Positions 16,700-26,392 are shown, counted from the stretch's first letter. The stretch: 56,828 nt of DNA from Bacteroidales bacterium (GCA_017394765.1 JAFPXF010000075.1:1-56828), one strand, 5' to 3'. Made by a program: numbers and translations. The notes: generated by a model from the letters alone, not told the origin.

Positions 16700-19600
16700 T
16701 GAAAAACATAACCTATATCAACGCCGGAGCCGGTTCGGGCAAGACCTACCGCCTTACCGATGAAATGGTTAACAAGGTCGAACATAAACTCTGCACCCCG
16801 TCGCAGATCATCGCTTCCACATTCACCACCGATGCGGCTGCCGACTTGAAGAAAAACGCCCGTGAGAAATTCCTGCAGCATAAATTGTTTTCCGCGGCGG
16901 CGGAACTGGATTCCGCAGCCATCGGAACAGTACATTCCATCGGCTTGCAATATATCAAAAAATATTGGTACAAACTGGGGCTGAGCGCTTCGGTCGAAAC
17001 CATTACCGACGAAGCCAAAACGAGCTATCTCAATCGTACCCTAACCAAAGTTGTCACAGATGCCGATGTGGCCGCATTCAGAGATTATGCCGAAACCTTT
17101 GGCATCAAACAAATTAGGTCAAGCAAATATAACTATAATTTCTGGAAACCCTTGGTTCAGGACATGGTGGAAACGGCCGATGCCTTTGGCATCAACGATC
17201 TGAAAACATCTGAATGCGAATCCAAAAAGATGGCTCAATTGCTTTTAGGAGCCAATGGACGTTTTTCCTTCATGGCAAACCCGACTAAGAGCGAAAACGA
17301 TATGCGCACAATGTTTTACAAATGCATTGAACGCATATTCAAGATTGCCCGAGACTGGTCCAAATTGTTCGAACAGTTCAAGGAGGAACACGGCTTGATT
17401 GAATTCAACGACATGGAGAGCAAGTTTATCCAGCTGTTGCAGGACAAGGAAGTTCAGGCAGATATCTCGCAGTCGGTGAAATATGTGTTTGTGGATGAGT
17501 TCCAAGATTCCAACCCGAAGCAAGTCCAGATTTTCGACATGTTGTCGGATTTGGTGGAACACAGCTACTGGGTGGGCGACCCCAAACAGGCCATCTACGG
17601 TTTCCGCGGCTGCGACACGGTGCTGGTGCAGGCCTTGACGGACAAAATTGTCAATGATACAAAAAACAAAGTCCCAGGCATGGACTTCGACACGTTGAAA
17701 GAGTCGCGCCGCTCGGTGAAGCCTTTAGTGGACACTACTTCGGCTGTTTTTACCAAGGTGTTTGACAATTTGGACCCTGACATGGTTGTGCTTACAGCCC
17801 ATAGGAAAGAATTATTGCCCAACAATGTTCCTGCACTCTGGCATTGGGAACAAGAAAAAAACCTCGACCCCGGACAAAAAAGAGCTTCGGCCAACAAAGA
17901 AAAACTCTTCAAATCCATCGCGCGTCAGATATGTGACATTGTGGACGGTAAAAGCGAAATCAAAGATGTCTTCGACAAAGACACTGGTGTCCTCCGACCC
18001 GCCCAATATTCAGATATCGCTGTTTTGGCAAGAAGCAATGCGGATGTCGATGCCATTACGAGTGCTCTGCAAGCCAAGGATATTCCTGTAGTAATGGAGA
18101 GTACTGTGGATGTCAACTGTAAAGAATTGCGGCTTGTCCGGTTGCTTCTCAACTACATGATTGATGACTCTCCGCTTCTCAAGGCCGAAATCGCCCATCT
18201 GCTCTTCGGTACGAACACCACCGAGGTGATAGAAGACAAACAGAAAGTGTTGGATTCAACCGATTTCGAAAAGTTGACGGCTTTGAAAGACAGGTTGAAA
18301 ACACTCCCTGTGACTGATATTGTGAAGACGTTGGTCGTTGAGCTGGATATTCTCAACCGTTGCCAGAAATGGGGCAAAGCCGCGAAACGCCAACGCACCC
18401 TGCAGGCCGTAATAGAAGATGCTAAGACTTTCGACGACAACGCCATCGCTTTGGGACAAGCATCCTCTATAGAGCATTATCTTGAACATCTTGACGAAGA
18501 AGGTGTTGTTGTCAAGGAAGGTTTCTTCCGTGAAGGCGTCCATGTGTTGACCTACCACCGCTCAAAAGGGCTTCAATGGAACATCGTTATTCTCTGCTCT
18601 TTGGATGATGATTCGCTGAACGTGAAGAAACTGAAAAAACGCTTTGTCTTCGGAGTCAATTATGTGAGAACAACCGATCCCTCGGCTGGCCAACTCTATT
18701 CCGATTATTATCTCACTTGTCTTCCCTCTTTCTTTTCATCATCCCAAAGCAATTTGCCCGAAGATATGATGGATGATATTGATACGTTAAACACTTACAA
18801 AAACTATGCAAGCAGATTGTCTTATGAATCACAACGCCTTTTATATGTTGGCGTCACGCGGGCGCGCGACTATCTCATCACCACTTCGTTAGAAGGGAAA
18901 AAGATGCAATGGCTACTCGAATGTGGCATTCAACCGGATATTAGTGGCTCTGCCGACTACAGAGCCGTTTGGGGCAACGGAACAGGCATAGAACTGTCGA
19001 AGTTTGTGCAGGTGGTTGATGATGGGAAATATGTGAGCAAACCAGAACCGACGGATTATTACTGTCGCAAGGATAATCTGCCATCCCCGGTTTTTGATGT
19101 GAAATATCTTTCACCGAGCAAGTTGGTGGATGGAGTCTTGGCTGATCAGGTGAAACCACAGGTGCTTTATCCTGTTCAGAACCAGGAGCCGCGTCCCATC
19201 AAGGTCGGCTCCGGTGACGAATACGATGTTATGGGTACCTGCATTCACAATATCTTTGCCATCTACCGACCTGAGGCTGACAGACAAGGGATGATCGGTA
19301 AAGCTCAAAAGATAGTGGATGCCTTTGGTATGGACAAGATGTTGCCGGATGCGGAAGGCATCGTCGATTCCATAGCTGAACTTTACCAATATTTGAAAAA
19401 CCAGTATGGAAAACCTGTCAAAGTGGAACACGAGGTGCCGTTCCGTCACGAAAACAACGGGCAAGTCTTCACAGGTGAGATGGACTTGTTGTGGTTCACT
19501 GCTGAAACCGAGTGCGTTCTCATTGACTTCAAGAATTACCCCGGAATTATGAGCAAGGTTTTGGATAGCTCGAGTAAAGAATTCGTCGGTAAGTATGCAG

Positions 19601-19707
19601 CGCAGCTCAAGGCATACGAAGATGCATTGGTGGCTGCCGGAATGACTGTCAAGACAAAGCTTATATATTACTCAGTGCTGGGATATTTGGCGGAGATAAA
19701 ATTCTAA
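16699..19707 (+). CDS. AddA-like UvrD/RecB-family helicase-nuclease
   Basis: A 1002-residue superfamily 1 helicase: Walker A NAGAGSGKTYRL at residue 8, motif Ia ASTFTTDAA near 35, motif II FVDEFQDSNPKQ near 260, motif III WVGDPKQAIYGFRG near 291, LTYHRSKGLQWN near 616 and motif VI LYVGVTRARDYL near 715. The C-terminus holds a second RecB-type nuclease (TGEMDLLWF, then VLIDFKNYPG near 940, KYAAQLKAYEDAL near 965). This is the AddA arrangement, and the preceding gene supplies the AddB-like partner. Confidence 0.85.
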   Translation: MKNITYINAGAGSGKTYRLTDEMVNKVEHKLCTPSQIIASTFTTDAAADLKKNAREKFLQHKLFSAAAELDSAAIGTVHSIGLQYIKKYWYKLGLSASVETITDEAKTSYLNRTLTKVVTDADVAAFRDYAETFGIKQIRSSKYNYNFWKPLVQDMVETADAFGINDLKTSECESKKMAQLLLGANGRFSFMANPTKSENDMRTMFYKCIERIFKIARDWSKLFEQFKEEHGLIEFNDMESKFIQLLQDKEVQADISQSVKYVFVDEFQDSNPKQVQIFDMLSDLVEHSYWVGDPKQAIYGFRGCDTVLVQALTDKIVNDTKNKVPGMDFDTLKESRRSVKPLVDTTSAVFTKVFDNLDPDMVVLTAHRKELLPNNVPALWHWEQEKNLDPGQKRASANKEKLFKSIARQICDIVDGKSEIKDVFDKDTGVLRPAQYSDIAVLARSNADVDAITSALQAKDIPVVMESTVDVNCKELRLVRLLLNYMIDDSPLLKAEIAHLLFGTNTTEVIEDKQKVLDSTDFEKLTALKDRLKTLPVTDIVKTLVVELDILNRCQKWGKAAKRQRTLQAVIEDAKTFDDNAIALGQASSIEHYLEHLDEEGVVVKEGFFREGVHVLTYHRSKGLQWNIVILCSLDDDSLNVKKLKKRFVFGVNYVRTTDPSAGQLYSDYYLTCLPSFFSSSQSNLPEDMMDDIDTLNTYKNYASRLSYESQRLLYVGVTRARDYLITTSLEGKKMQWLLECGIQPDISGSADYRAVWGNGTGIELSKFVQVVDDGKYVSKPEPTDYYCRKDNLPSPVFDVKYLSPSKLVDGVLADQVKPQVLYPVQNQEPRPIKVGSGDEYDVMGTCIHNIFAIYRPEADRQGMIGKAQKIVDAFGMDKMLPDAEGIVDSIAELYQYLKNQYGKPVKVEHEVPFRHENNGQVFTGEMDLLWFTAETECVLIDFKNYPGIMSKVLDSSSKEFVGKYAAQLKAYEDALVAAGMTVKTKLIYYSVLGYLAEIKF

Positions 19708-19770
19708 CACACAATAATACAGGTTATTACTAAGCGTTAAGGCCGCTAACTTCTGCAAATTGGCGGCTTT

Positions 19771-19819
19771 TTTGCTACTCGCAAATTTTGCCCTCACTTT
19801 GTTTTTCTTCCTATTTTTG
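19771..19819 (+). promoter_or_regulatory. palindromic operator copy 1 plus -7 box
   Basis: TTTGCTACTCGCAAA (19771-19785, one mismatch in the right half) is centred 34 bases before the first base of the TATTTTTG box (19812-19819). It is one of seven such sites in the window. Confidence 0.7.
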
Positions 19820-19852
19820 CCGCGTAAAAATTTCATCAAAAACCCTAAGATT

Positions 19853-21304
19853 ATGCCTATAATAACTAAAGACAAAGAGTTCAGCGACGAGGAAATCTTG
19901 ACTGAATACAGGAAAAGAAGCGACGAATACCACGAGTGGCGCCAGCAAAAGGCGGCGGAGTTTCTGCAAAGCAAGAAACGGAACAAATGCTACCACTGCT
20001 ACACCGAAGAAACGGAAACCGGCTGGGAGGATGAATTCTTCATCCCGCTCGCCGACGATATCGTTGCCCGCGTGCAAGCCCTGAAGGAGGAAATCCGCAA
20101 CGATCCTGAACTGAAAGACGACGAAGACCGTGCCGATGAGTTCAGCGACCGCGTTTGTGAAATCGGCTATGACATCGAAAATGTACCGCAACCCTGGCCG
20201 GATGACAATATTTTCACCAACATCGACCTGGACGATTACATCTATCTGTATCACTTTGATATCCACCTCTTCGACTGGAAAGGCGACGCGAACGGACGGC
20301 TGTTCCCGGCTACGGCGGACCTCACCGACGAGGAGTACATCGACCTGCTGGCATTGCTGATCGACCAGCCTGATTGCTCGTTCCAGCACCTCGCCCATCT
20401 CAGCCCGAAGTTCAAGGCCATCCACGACAAAGTGAGCGACTATCTCCATAACTATGACTTTACTGTGATGAAGCAGTTCTGTCACGACCACGACTATGCC
20501 ATCCGAATGACCGAACTGCGCCACGATGCCCAAACGCTGCTCAAACAGCTGAAAGACAACAAGGAGGAATACCCTTACCTTGGCTTCTTGAAAGATTTTA
20601 TGGTGAATCTGACCGTCATTATGAATGAGCGGAACGCTGACAAAACCTCATCGCAGAACGCGACAGATGATTCTTCGACAGATGAGACAGGAGGCAATGA
20701 CCAGCAGGAACGGCTTGCCAAACTCGCCGACTGGATCGACCAGTTCACCAAGGGAGACAATTTCCTTGCTGCGGATTTGCTGGAGCGGGAGCTGAAAAGG
20801 CAGATTGACAAGGAAAAACTGAGAAAACCTTACCCCTTACTGATGGAGCACGATAATTTAAGCATAGAACTCCCTGGTCATAAGACAAAAAAAATCTCTT
20901 TTGGACGTAGTGAAGCCAAAACTTTATATATCTTCTTTTTGCGGCAGATTGAGCGTGCAAACAAGGACAGCAAGGTCTCCCCGTATCTGTCGCAAAAGGA
21001 GATGGAAGACTATGCTGATGAGTTGCGGAAAATCCACGAGTACTCCTGCGGCAAGAAACCATTCGACCTTGAATCTTGGTTTAAGAAGAGTTCTCAGTCA
21101 AACACGTTTTTCAATGCAGGTTCTCTCATACGCAAATGGTTCGGTCGGTTCTATAACACCGATGAACTCAAGAAAAACTACGGCAAGTGCTACAGCATTG
21201 AGATAATGGGCAAAGACCGATACGGCAACCCGCGTTACGGCATTGATCTCGACATAGACGATTTTGACCTCGGCTGGTACAGCATTGACAGAAGGGGGAT
21301 TTGA
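19853..21304 (+). CDS. protein of unknown function with the shared C-terminal module (member A)
   Basis: I start at MPIITKDKEF (19853), because the longer frame runs upstream through the promoter. 483 residues. The N-terminal 300 residues are acidic and rich in Asp, Glu, His and Tyr, with KCYHCYTEE near 42; I recognise no family. A low-complexity linker (SSQNATDDSSTDETGG) precedes the C-terminal 150 residues, which match three other proteins here: ISFGRSEAKTLYIFFLRQI, LSQKEMEDY, SLIRKWFGRFY, YSIEIMG and RYGNPRYGIDL. Helices followed by a beta hairpin suggest a winged-helix-like fold, but this is inference. It is expressed from palindrome copy 1. Confidence 0.6.
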   Translation: MPIITKDKEFSDEEILTEYRKRSDEYHEWRQQKAAEFLQSKKRNKCYHCYTEETETGWEDEFFIPLADDIVARVQALKEEIRNDPELKDDEDRADEFSDRVCEIGYDIENVPQPWPDDNIFTNIDLDDYIYLYHFDIHLFDWKGDANGRLFPATADLTDEEYIDLLALLIDQPDCSFQHLAHLSPKFKAIHDKVSDYLHNYDFTVMKQFCHDHDYAIRMTELRHDAQTLLKQLKDNKEEYPYLGFLKDFMVNLTVIMNERNADKTSSQNATDDSSTDETGGNDQQERLAKLADWIDQFTKGDNFLAADLLERELKRQIDKEKLRKPYPLLMEHDNLSIELPGHKTKKISFGRSEAKTLYIFFLRQIERANKDSKVSPYLSQKEMEDYADELRKIHEYSCGKKPFDLESWFKKSSQSNTFFNAGSLIRKWFGRFYNTDELKKNYGKCYSIEIMGKDRYGNPRYGIDLDIDDFDLGWYSIDRRGI

Positions 21305-21326
21305 GTGTTTGTCGCGTCAAATTTCG

Positions 21327-21334
21327 TGACTTTG
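21327..21334 (+). promoter_or_regulatory. possible -7 box (TGACTTTG) for the 54-residue ORF
   Basis: A near-consensus box 39 bases before the ATG at 21373, in the usual context (tttgccgcgtc) seen at other island promoters. Confidence 0.45.
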
Positions 21335-21372
21335 CCGCGTCAAAAGTTATTTGTCATTAAAAATTTAACGAT

Positions 21373-21537
21373 ATGCCAATTTTAAACACGCTCGCCGTGC
21401 GCCGCCTGTTGAACTGCGAGAACAACACCGCTTTGTTCGAGAAGATGAAAAAACGCTTCGGTAGCGAGAATGGCATTGAGCTGATTGACAACTGGTTGAT
21501 CGAAAACGGGGTGTATTTCAAGAGGGAGGAGGAATAG
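21373..21537 (+). CDS. small protein of unknown function, 54 residues
   Basis: Starts MPILNTLAVRRLLNCENN and ends NGVYFKREEE. Codon use resembles the neighbours, and it has its own box at a normal distance. The composition suggests a compact helical protein. It lies between member A and a second small ORF, each with its own promoter. No family recognised. Confidence 0.5.
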   Translation: MPILNTLAVRRLLNCENNTALFEKMKKRFGSENGIELIDNWLIENGVYFKREEE

Positions 21538-21621
21538 ACATACTCGCACAAGCCGTTCCTGCAAGAAGGTCTATTTGGTGAAAGATCCATTCTTATACAG
21601 TTTGCGGGAGCGGCTTTTTAA

Positions 21622-21669
21622 TTGCTACTAGCAAATGACGCGCCCCAATTTCATTTCTTCCTAATTTTG
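21622..21669 (+). promoter_or_regulatory. palindromic operator copy 2 plus -7 box
   Basis: TTGCTACTAGCAA (21622-21634), centre 34 bases before TAATTTTG (21662-21669). The gene controlled is the 59-residue ORF. Confidence 0.75.
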
Positions 21670-21697
21670 CAGCGTAGAACCAATAAAAATTGAAGAA

Positions 21698-21877
21698 ATG
21701 GAAAAGAACAATCTCAAAGAAGAGGAGTTGAACACGTATGAATGTGAAGTTTATCTTTCACACTGTTCTTGTATCACCAAGTATGTCAAGGCCAGGACCT
21801 TGGAGGCGGCCATCGCCTATTTGGAGAAAAAGTACCCTGAGGCGACCTGCGTTATAGAAGCGGACCACTGGAGGTAG
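21698..21877 (+). CDS. small protein of unknown function, 59 residues
   Basis: Starts MEKNNLKEEELNTYECEV and ends CVIEADHWR; the middle reads KYVKARTLEAAIAYLEKKYP. The strand-helix-strand pattern resembles small domains annotated as DUF-type in Bacteroidales. It begins 29 bases after a clear promoter box with palindrome copy 2, which supports expression. Confidence 0.55.
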   Translation: MEKNNLKEEELNTYECEVYLSHCSCITKYVKARTLEAAIAYLEKKYPEATCVIEADHWR

Positions 21878-21886
21878 TGGAATCTC

Positions 21887-22032
21887 CGGCTCGCGAGGGC
21901 GGTGTTTGACGAAAACAACCTTTTTGTCGATTCCGAGCGCAAAAAATGTTATATTGTATGATATTTTTGTGTCTTTGCAGCATCATTCTTTCCCGACTCT
22001 GTTTAATGGACTTCGGCAGAGTGAGGGGGAAG
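21887..22032 (+). promoter_or_regulatory. second-type promoter/leader module, copy A (DUF262 gene)
   Basis: About 145 bases, closely similar to 39,100-39,252 upstream of mcrB. Shared blocks are GGCTCGCGAGGGC, GACGAAAACAACCTTTTT, CGATTCCGAGCGCAAAAAA, TATGATATTTTTGT, and a transcribed part TTTAATGGACTTCGGCAGA. The -7 box is TGTCTTTG (21970-21977). Copy A lacks about 11 bases between the two inverted ATAT blocks. Confidence 0.7.
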
Positions 22033-22083
22033 CGTGCTGGTAAATGTAAGTTGTACATAGAGGTCCTTATTTATTCATTATGA
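22006..22083 (+). CDS. possible leader peptide, 25 residues, coupled to the DUF262 gene
   Basis: Opens MDFGRVRGKR and stops at TGA 22081-22083, which overlaps the next ATG as ATGA. The mcrB leader has an equivalent ORF starting MDFGRKRGRS. A conserved start plus stop-start overlap suggests translation coupling, but with two copies it could be chance conservation of leader DNA. Confidence 0.4.
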   Translation: MDFGRVRGKRAGKCKLYIEVLIYSL

Positions 22084-23774
22084 GTGGTTTCCAAACACCA
22101 ATTACAGTGCTTGAAGCGATGCACAACATTAACAACAGGAAATATCTCCTCCCCGCTTTTCAAAGAGAATTCGTATGGGATGCTCCCCGGATTGAAAATC
22201 TGTTCGACTCCTTAATGCGTGGTTATCCGATTAACTCAATGTTGTTTTGGGAAGTTGACAAAAGTGCCTTCAATCGTTTTACCTTTTATGATTTTTTAAC
22301 CTCCTATATTCAGTCATATCAAACGCACAATGTGGCACATAATGGATTTTATGGGAATTTTTATGCCGTTTTGGATGGACAACAGAGACTGACCTCGTTG
22401 TATATAGGCTTATATGGCTCCTATGCGTATCATAACAAATATATGAGTTGGGACAACAATACGAAAAATTTTCCACCAAGGCATCTGTATTTGAATATTT
22501 CAGCGATAAACCCTAATGCAGGTGAAGGTGAAAAAATGTATGATTTTTCGTTTTTGAAGGATTCCGACACAGGATGCCTTTCAATATATACAGACATGGT
22601 GGGCCAGAAATGGCTAAAGGTGGCTGAAATAGTTAATCTTAAGGATTCGGCAGCTTTTGCAAGCTTCGTTAATTCTAACAATGTGTCTCAAGAGTTTGCC
22701 ATCATCGATCAGTTTAGACAAGTCATTTGTGTACAACCGCATATAAATTACTATTTGGAAGACAGTGTCAGTCCTGATCAAGCTGTGAATATTTTCGTGA
22801 GGACTAATGCTGGTGGTCGTCCTTTGTCACTTTCAGACATCATGCTGTCTATTACCATAGCTGGATGGAATAACGTTGATGCGCGCAAGGAATTTCAAGA
22901 TTTAAGTGACCAAATTTCAGCAAAAGGATTCTACCTTAATCATGATTATATTCTGAAAGCATTTCTATGCTTGTTCCATGCGTCAGTTAAAAACAGGATA
23001 CAGAGTTTTGATTCTGCATTTCTCCAAACAATTGAAACAAATTGGAACGACGTTAAAGAAGCCATAGTTTGTTTATTTGATTTGTTGCAAAGTTTTGGGT
23101 TAGACAATTCTACGTTAAAGTCGTACAATGCTACAATGCCTATCTTGTGCTACTTATATTGGAATAGAAAATATGTGAATTTCGCTACTGCAATCTCACA
23201 TGCAACTGACCGCGATGTTATACGGAAATGGCTGCTGAGAACGTTATTGTTCCGATCATTTGGAGCCTCTGCGGATACCGCTCTTCAAAATGCCATTAGA
23301 AATTTGAAAGGGCAAAGCCTGTTCCCTGCTACAACTATTTCAACAAACATTGGACAACCGAATGTGGTTGACCCCGCATGGGTTGATTCCCTATTAAATG
23401 TACAAAAGGACGATCCCTATGCTTTCTCCATCTTGTCATTACTCTATCCTAATTGTAATTTTGCTGTTACAAAGTTTGATAAAGATCATCTACATCCTGC
23501 AGCGTCATTCCATCAATATCAAGCAGCTGGAGGTAAGAAATCATGGGCTGAATATAATTCTATCGTCAATCTACAGCTTTTAGAGTCTTCTGAAAATAAG
23601 AGTAAGGGAGACACTCCTCTTGTTGATTGGGTAACCGGACAGCTGGTTAAAAGGCCGAATATTAATTCTGAAACATATTTACCAACTGGCATCAGCCTTG
23701 ATCTTGCTGATTTTGATATATTTTATGAAGAGAGGAAAAAATATTTATTCAATGCTTTGAGCTCGGCTTTGTAG
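22080..23774 (+). CDS. DUF262/DUF1524 (GmrSD-like) restriction nuclease
   Basis: 564 residues. The N-terminal DUF262 (ParB/Srx-like) domain has LLPAFQREFVWD near 23 and AVLDGQQRLTSLYIG near 93. The C-terminus has the DUF1524/HNH-type DKDHLHPAASF near 467 and NSIVNLQLLESSENKSKGD near 496. GmrSD-type enzymes cut DNA with modified bases; related SspE senses phosphorothioate DNA. No methylase or ssp gene adjoins it, so it may act alone as a type IV-like nuclease. Lower GC than the core genes and the shared leader module suggest acquisition. A strong terminator follows. Confidence 0.85.
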   Translation: MSGFQTPITVLEAMHNINNRKYLLPAFQREFVWDAPRIENLFDSLMRGYPINSMLFWEVDKSAFNRFTFYDFLTSYIQSYQTHNVAHNGFYGNFYAVLDGQQRLTSLYIGLYGSYAYHNKYMSWDNNTKNFPPRHLYLNISAINPNAGEGEKMYDFSFLKDSDTGCLSIYTDMVGQKWLKVAEIVNLKDSAAFASFVNSNNVSQEFAIIDQFRQVICVQPHINYYLEDSVSPDQAVNIFVRTNAGGRPLSLSDIMLSITIAGWNNVDARKEFQDLSDQISAKGFYLNHDYILKAFLCLFHASVKNRIQSFDSAFLQTIETNWNDVKEAIVCLFDLLQSFGLDNSTLKSYNATMPILCYLYWNRKYVNFATAISHATDRDVIRKWLLRTLLFRSFGASADTALQNAIRNLKGQSLFPATTISTNIGQPNVVDPAWVDSLLNVQKDDPYAFSILSLLYPNCNFAVTKFDKDHLHPAASFHQYQAAGGKKSWAEYNSIVNLQLLESSENKSKGDTPLVDWVTGQLVKRPNINSETYLPTGISLDLADFDIFYEERKKYLFNALSSAL

Positions 23775-23836
23775 AGATTTCTTGTTTTGAAAGATACTTG
23801 AACTGATGTGTCTTGATAAGTGTTGATTTATATCCT

Positions 23837-23873
23837 ATCCCCCGTCTCTGCCCACCCGACGGGGGATTTTTTG
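23837..23873 (+). terminator. rho-independent terminator after the DUF262 gene
   Basis: ATCCCCCGTC and GACGGGGGAT form a perfect 10-pair stem followed by six T. Confidence 0.9.
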
Positions 23874-23877
23874 TTGT

Positions 23878-24360
23878 GTGCCCTTGCGAGTACGAGATCT
23901 CGTTTGATGTCGGCGGCTCGCACCATTCCGTTTGGCCAGACTGAGGGTGCTACATTCGCGAAAGCAGTCCGTTAGGACTGCGGGGGTTGGTAGCCGGGCA
24001 CGGAGGCGTTGCCGTTACCCACAGGCTGGTCCGGGTCGCTGGGGTCGCGGCGCGGGGAAAAATTCCGGGCGAGGGAATTGGGTGGTGCGCCGCGAAACAG
24101 GGATATGGTTCGGACGGGCGCGCGAGAGGGATTGAAGCGGAAATGATTTTGGCGGGGATGGTGTGCCGTTGCCAGTTCGAGGTTCCGCTCAACGCTGCGC
24201 GTCGAGCGAAATGACGATGTGTCTTGGGCCAAAATCATTGTAGCGGAAAGCCCGACGGCGCGGCGGGAAGGGACAACGTTTCCCCACGTTGGGTCGTGAG
24301 TGTGTGTTTGCAACGCTTGGAAGCGTCGCCCCCTAAGCCGCGCCGGCTCGCCCAAATAAA
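23878..24360. repeat. GC-rich intergenic block of palindromic repeats
   Basis: This fills most of the 714-base gap between the DUF262 gene and the next gene. It holds a dispersed repeat (TTGCGAGTACGAGATCTCG, and GCACCATTCCG, the reverse of a tail seen at 36,259 and 38,921), a hairpin GCAGTCC-gtta-GGACTGC (23964-23981), an inverted pair AAATGATTTTGG / CCAAAATCATT (near 24141 and 24229), and a hairpin-repeat relative near 24182. Open frames here look like shadows of GC-rich DNA. No gene was supported. Confidence 0.6.
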
Positions 24361-24382
24361 AAAAAGATGTGTAAGTCCAAAA

Positions 24383-24425
24383 AAATGCAATATCGCGCCC
24401 CACGTATGATATTTTCGTAACTTTG
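24383..24425 (+). promoter_or_regulatory. second-type promoter module, copy C
   Basis: AAAAAATGCAATATC, then 13 bases, then GATATTTTCG and TAACTTTG (24418-24425). It aligns with the mcrB promoter (39,164-39,201). The blocks AATATC and GATATT form a 6+6 inverted repeat. The leader ORF of copies A and B is absent. Confidence 0.6.
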
Positions 24426-24488
24426 CCGCCTCGAATTCTCAACCCCTTCTCACAAAACAAACTTGTCATTCATCATTTATAATTCTTA

Positions 24489-25676
24489 ATGTTCACTCTC
24501 ATTTCCCTCCCCACCCCACCCTTTCTCGCTTTCGACACCGTCTATTTTGTCGAGAGTCCCGACAATGAACCCCTGAACCAGGCCATGCGGCAGATCGAGC
24601 ATTCGCACCGAACGCTGTTCGAGAACGCCGAGATGCAGCCCTTCCCGTTCAAGCTGCTGTGCCTCACCCGCGAGGAGCTCGCCGCCGACTGCCTCCGCAC
24701 ACGCTTCGCCGACGATTTCGACTCCGAGCTGGTGAACGACACTATCGACGCCTTGCGCGAGTGCCTCCAAACCGACACCGGCGGCACCCTCACCGCCCGC
24801 TGCATGCCCAAATTCTCCGGCATGGTGCGCGTGGACGATCGCGCCGTCTGCACCTCCACCGAGTTCAGCCGTACCCGCCCTGAAAAGGCGTTGGAGACCG
24901 CCCGACAGTTTGCTCGCGATGTGGCGGAGGAGAACTTCCATCGATTGTCCGGAGAGACCTATTACACATACCAACGTGCCAAGGAGGAGTACGGCCGCCC
25001 GCAACGCCACTTCGGCGGCGGAGGGATGGGTTTTGTCGTTGTGCCCCCGGATCCGAAGGAAATCATCCGGAAAATGGAGGAGCGTCTTGCCGAAATCAAC
25101 GGCACTATCAATGAACAGACCAACTACGATGATGTTATTGAAATGCTGAAGGCGGATTTTGAAAGACTGGAAGACGGGGGAAAAATGGCCACCTTCTGCA
25201 AGTTATTCGTCAAGGATGACAAGCTCTATTTCAAGGTTCCTGATACGGAGGAAAGGATAATTGAATTTGGCCGCGAAACCTCAAAAGCCTTATATGTCTT
25301 TTATTTGCGACAAATTCAGCGTGCCAAGAAGAACCCCGGAGTGTCGCAGTTCCTTTCGCAAATAGAACTTGAGGAATATAAGGACGAACTGTTTAAAATT
25401 TATCAGTGGTTTTCAGGAAGGGTCAATTGCCGTATTGAAGATATCTCTGACATGTGGGACGTTTCAAAAGGTTTTATGTTCCGAGACGCCATCTCTTGCA
25501 TAAAAAAATATTTTGAAAGAGAGTTCGATGTTGACACCCTCCAAAAGAAATACAACAAGAGCTACTTTTGCTCCATTCCAAATGACAAGGGTCCAAAAGG
25601 CGGCCGCCGCTATGGAGTGGACATTGACGTGGATGATTTCGACCTTGACCAGTTCAATTACAGGATTGGCCATTAG
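24489..25676 (+). CDS. protein of unknown function with the shared C-terminal module (member B)
   Basis: 395 residues. The N-terminal 180 residues share a domain with the gene at 28,154: VYFVESPDNEPLNQAM near 19, MQPFPFKL near 48, GGTLTARCMP near 98, ENFHRLSGETYYTY near 148 and a glycine-rich FGGGGMGFVV near 172. The C-terminal 155 residues are the shared module: IIEFGRETSKALYVFYLRQI, FLSQIELEEYKDELFKIYQ, AISCIKKYF and RYGVDIDVDDFDL. There is no signal peptide, so cytoplasmic. The N-terminal function is unknown; catalytic motifs are not evident. Confidence 0.6.
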   Translation: MFTLISLPTPPFLAFDTVYFVESPDNEPLNQAMRQIEHSHRTLFENAEMQPFPFKLLCLTREELAADCLRTRFADDFDSELVNDTIDALRECLQTDTGGTLTARCMPKFSGMVRVDDRAVCTSTEFSRTRPEKALETARQFARDVAEENFHRLSGETYYTYQRAKEEYGRPQRHFGGGGMGFVVVPPDPKEIIRKMEERLAEINGTINEQTNYDDVIEMLKADFERLEDGGKMATFCKLFVKDDKLYFKVPDTEERIIEFGRETSKALYVFYLRQIQRAKKNPGVSQFLSQIELEEYKDELFKIYQWFSGRVNCRIEDISDMWDVSKGFMFRDAISCIKKYFEREFDVDTLQKKYNKSYFCSIPNDKGPKGGRRYGVDIDVDDFDLDQFNYRIGH

Positions 25677-25755
25677 CTTTTGGCTGTTAGCCCTTGGCAT
25701 TATCACATTAGCAAAGGCAATAGCTAACAGTTAACAGCTAACAGCCAACAGCCAG
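25670..25755. repeat. short-period AT-rich intergenic repeat
   Basis: Multiple variants of TTAGCTnTTGGC / GCTAACAGCCAACAG in both orientations, able to fold on themselves. A related TTAGCTATTGGCTATTGGC lies before rtcB at 27,808. They separate convergent genes; no coding content. Confidence 0.6.
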
Positions 25756-25762
25756 CCCCCCC

Positions 25763-26386
25763 TCACAAATCCCCCTTGAACTTCTTCACCGGATTGCCCC
25801 GCTCGAGCGTGTTGTGGTTCATCCAGACGTCGCGCTCGCGCTGGGCTTTCGCGGCTTCGTGGTCGGCGGCGAGGCGCATCAGCAGCCGCTCTTTCGCCAA
25901 CTGCTTGTTGCGCAGCTGCGACCGCTCGTCGGAGGCCGTCACGCTCAGACCCGTGGGCAGGTAGGTGGCCCGCACCGCCGTCTCCACCTTGTTGACGTTC
26001 TGCCCGCCCGGACCGGAGGCGCGGTGCGTCTCATAGACGATCTGCCGCTCATCGACCTGCTGCGCCTGCATCGGGGCGATGAAGTGTACCCCCACGAACC
26101 AGTTCTTGCGGCGGTGCCATGGGCGGAAGGGGTTCTTCTGCGCCACCCACAACACCGAGCCCTCCCACGCGGCGGCGAACGCGGACAATGCCGCCTCGTC
26201 GCCCTCCGCCGACAGCGTGGCTGAGAACATACAACCGTTGCTCGGTCCGGGTTCGTAGTCAATCAGTTTGCACGAAATGTTTTGGTCTTTGGCCTGCTGG
26301 ATGAGTTTCTCCATCACCAAGACCACCACGCGGCAGCACTCCTCGGGGCCGCGACCCGATGTTATCTGAATATAAGTCTTTTGCAT
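25763..26386 (-). CDS. prfH: PrfH, peptide-chain release factor homologue for damaged ribosomes
   Basis: 207 residues, short because it lacks the codon-recognition domain of RF1/RF2. The peptidyl-tRNA hydrolysis motif is in [13 protein letters not shown] near 122, preceded by KNWFVGVHF. It begins 6 bases after rtcB ends on the same transcript. In characterised prfH-rtcB pairs PrfH frees nascent chains from ribosomes whose 16S decoding centre has been nicked by ribotoxins, and the RtcB partner reseals the RNA. Finding it in a defence island fits that role. Confidence 0.9.
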   Translation of the reverse strand: MQKTYIQITSGRGPEECCRVVVLVMEKLIQQAKDQNISCKLIDYEPGPSNGCMFSATLSAEGDEAALSAFAAAWEGSVLWVAQKNPFRPWHRRKNWFVGVHFIAPMQAQQVDERQIVYETHRASGPGGQNVNKVETAVRATYLPTGLSVTASDERSQLRNKQLAKERLLMRLAADHEAAKAQRERDVWMNHNTLERGNPVKKFKGDL

Positions 26387-26392
26387 AATCTT

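Noticed and set aside
14015..19707. AddAB-like pair considered as part of the defence island
   Set aside because: A helicase-nuclease pair of this type is a normal chromosomal recombination function; nothing in its promoter or surroundings links it to the island operators, although it borders the island.
23932..24469. Several overlapping open frames in the GC-rich gap on both strands
   Set aside because: All are Arg/Pro/Gly rich, overlap each other and consist of palindromic repeats; no start has a sensible promoter.
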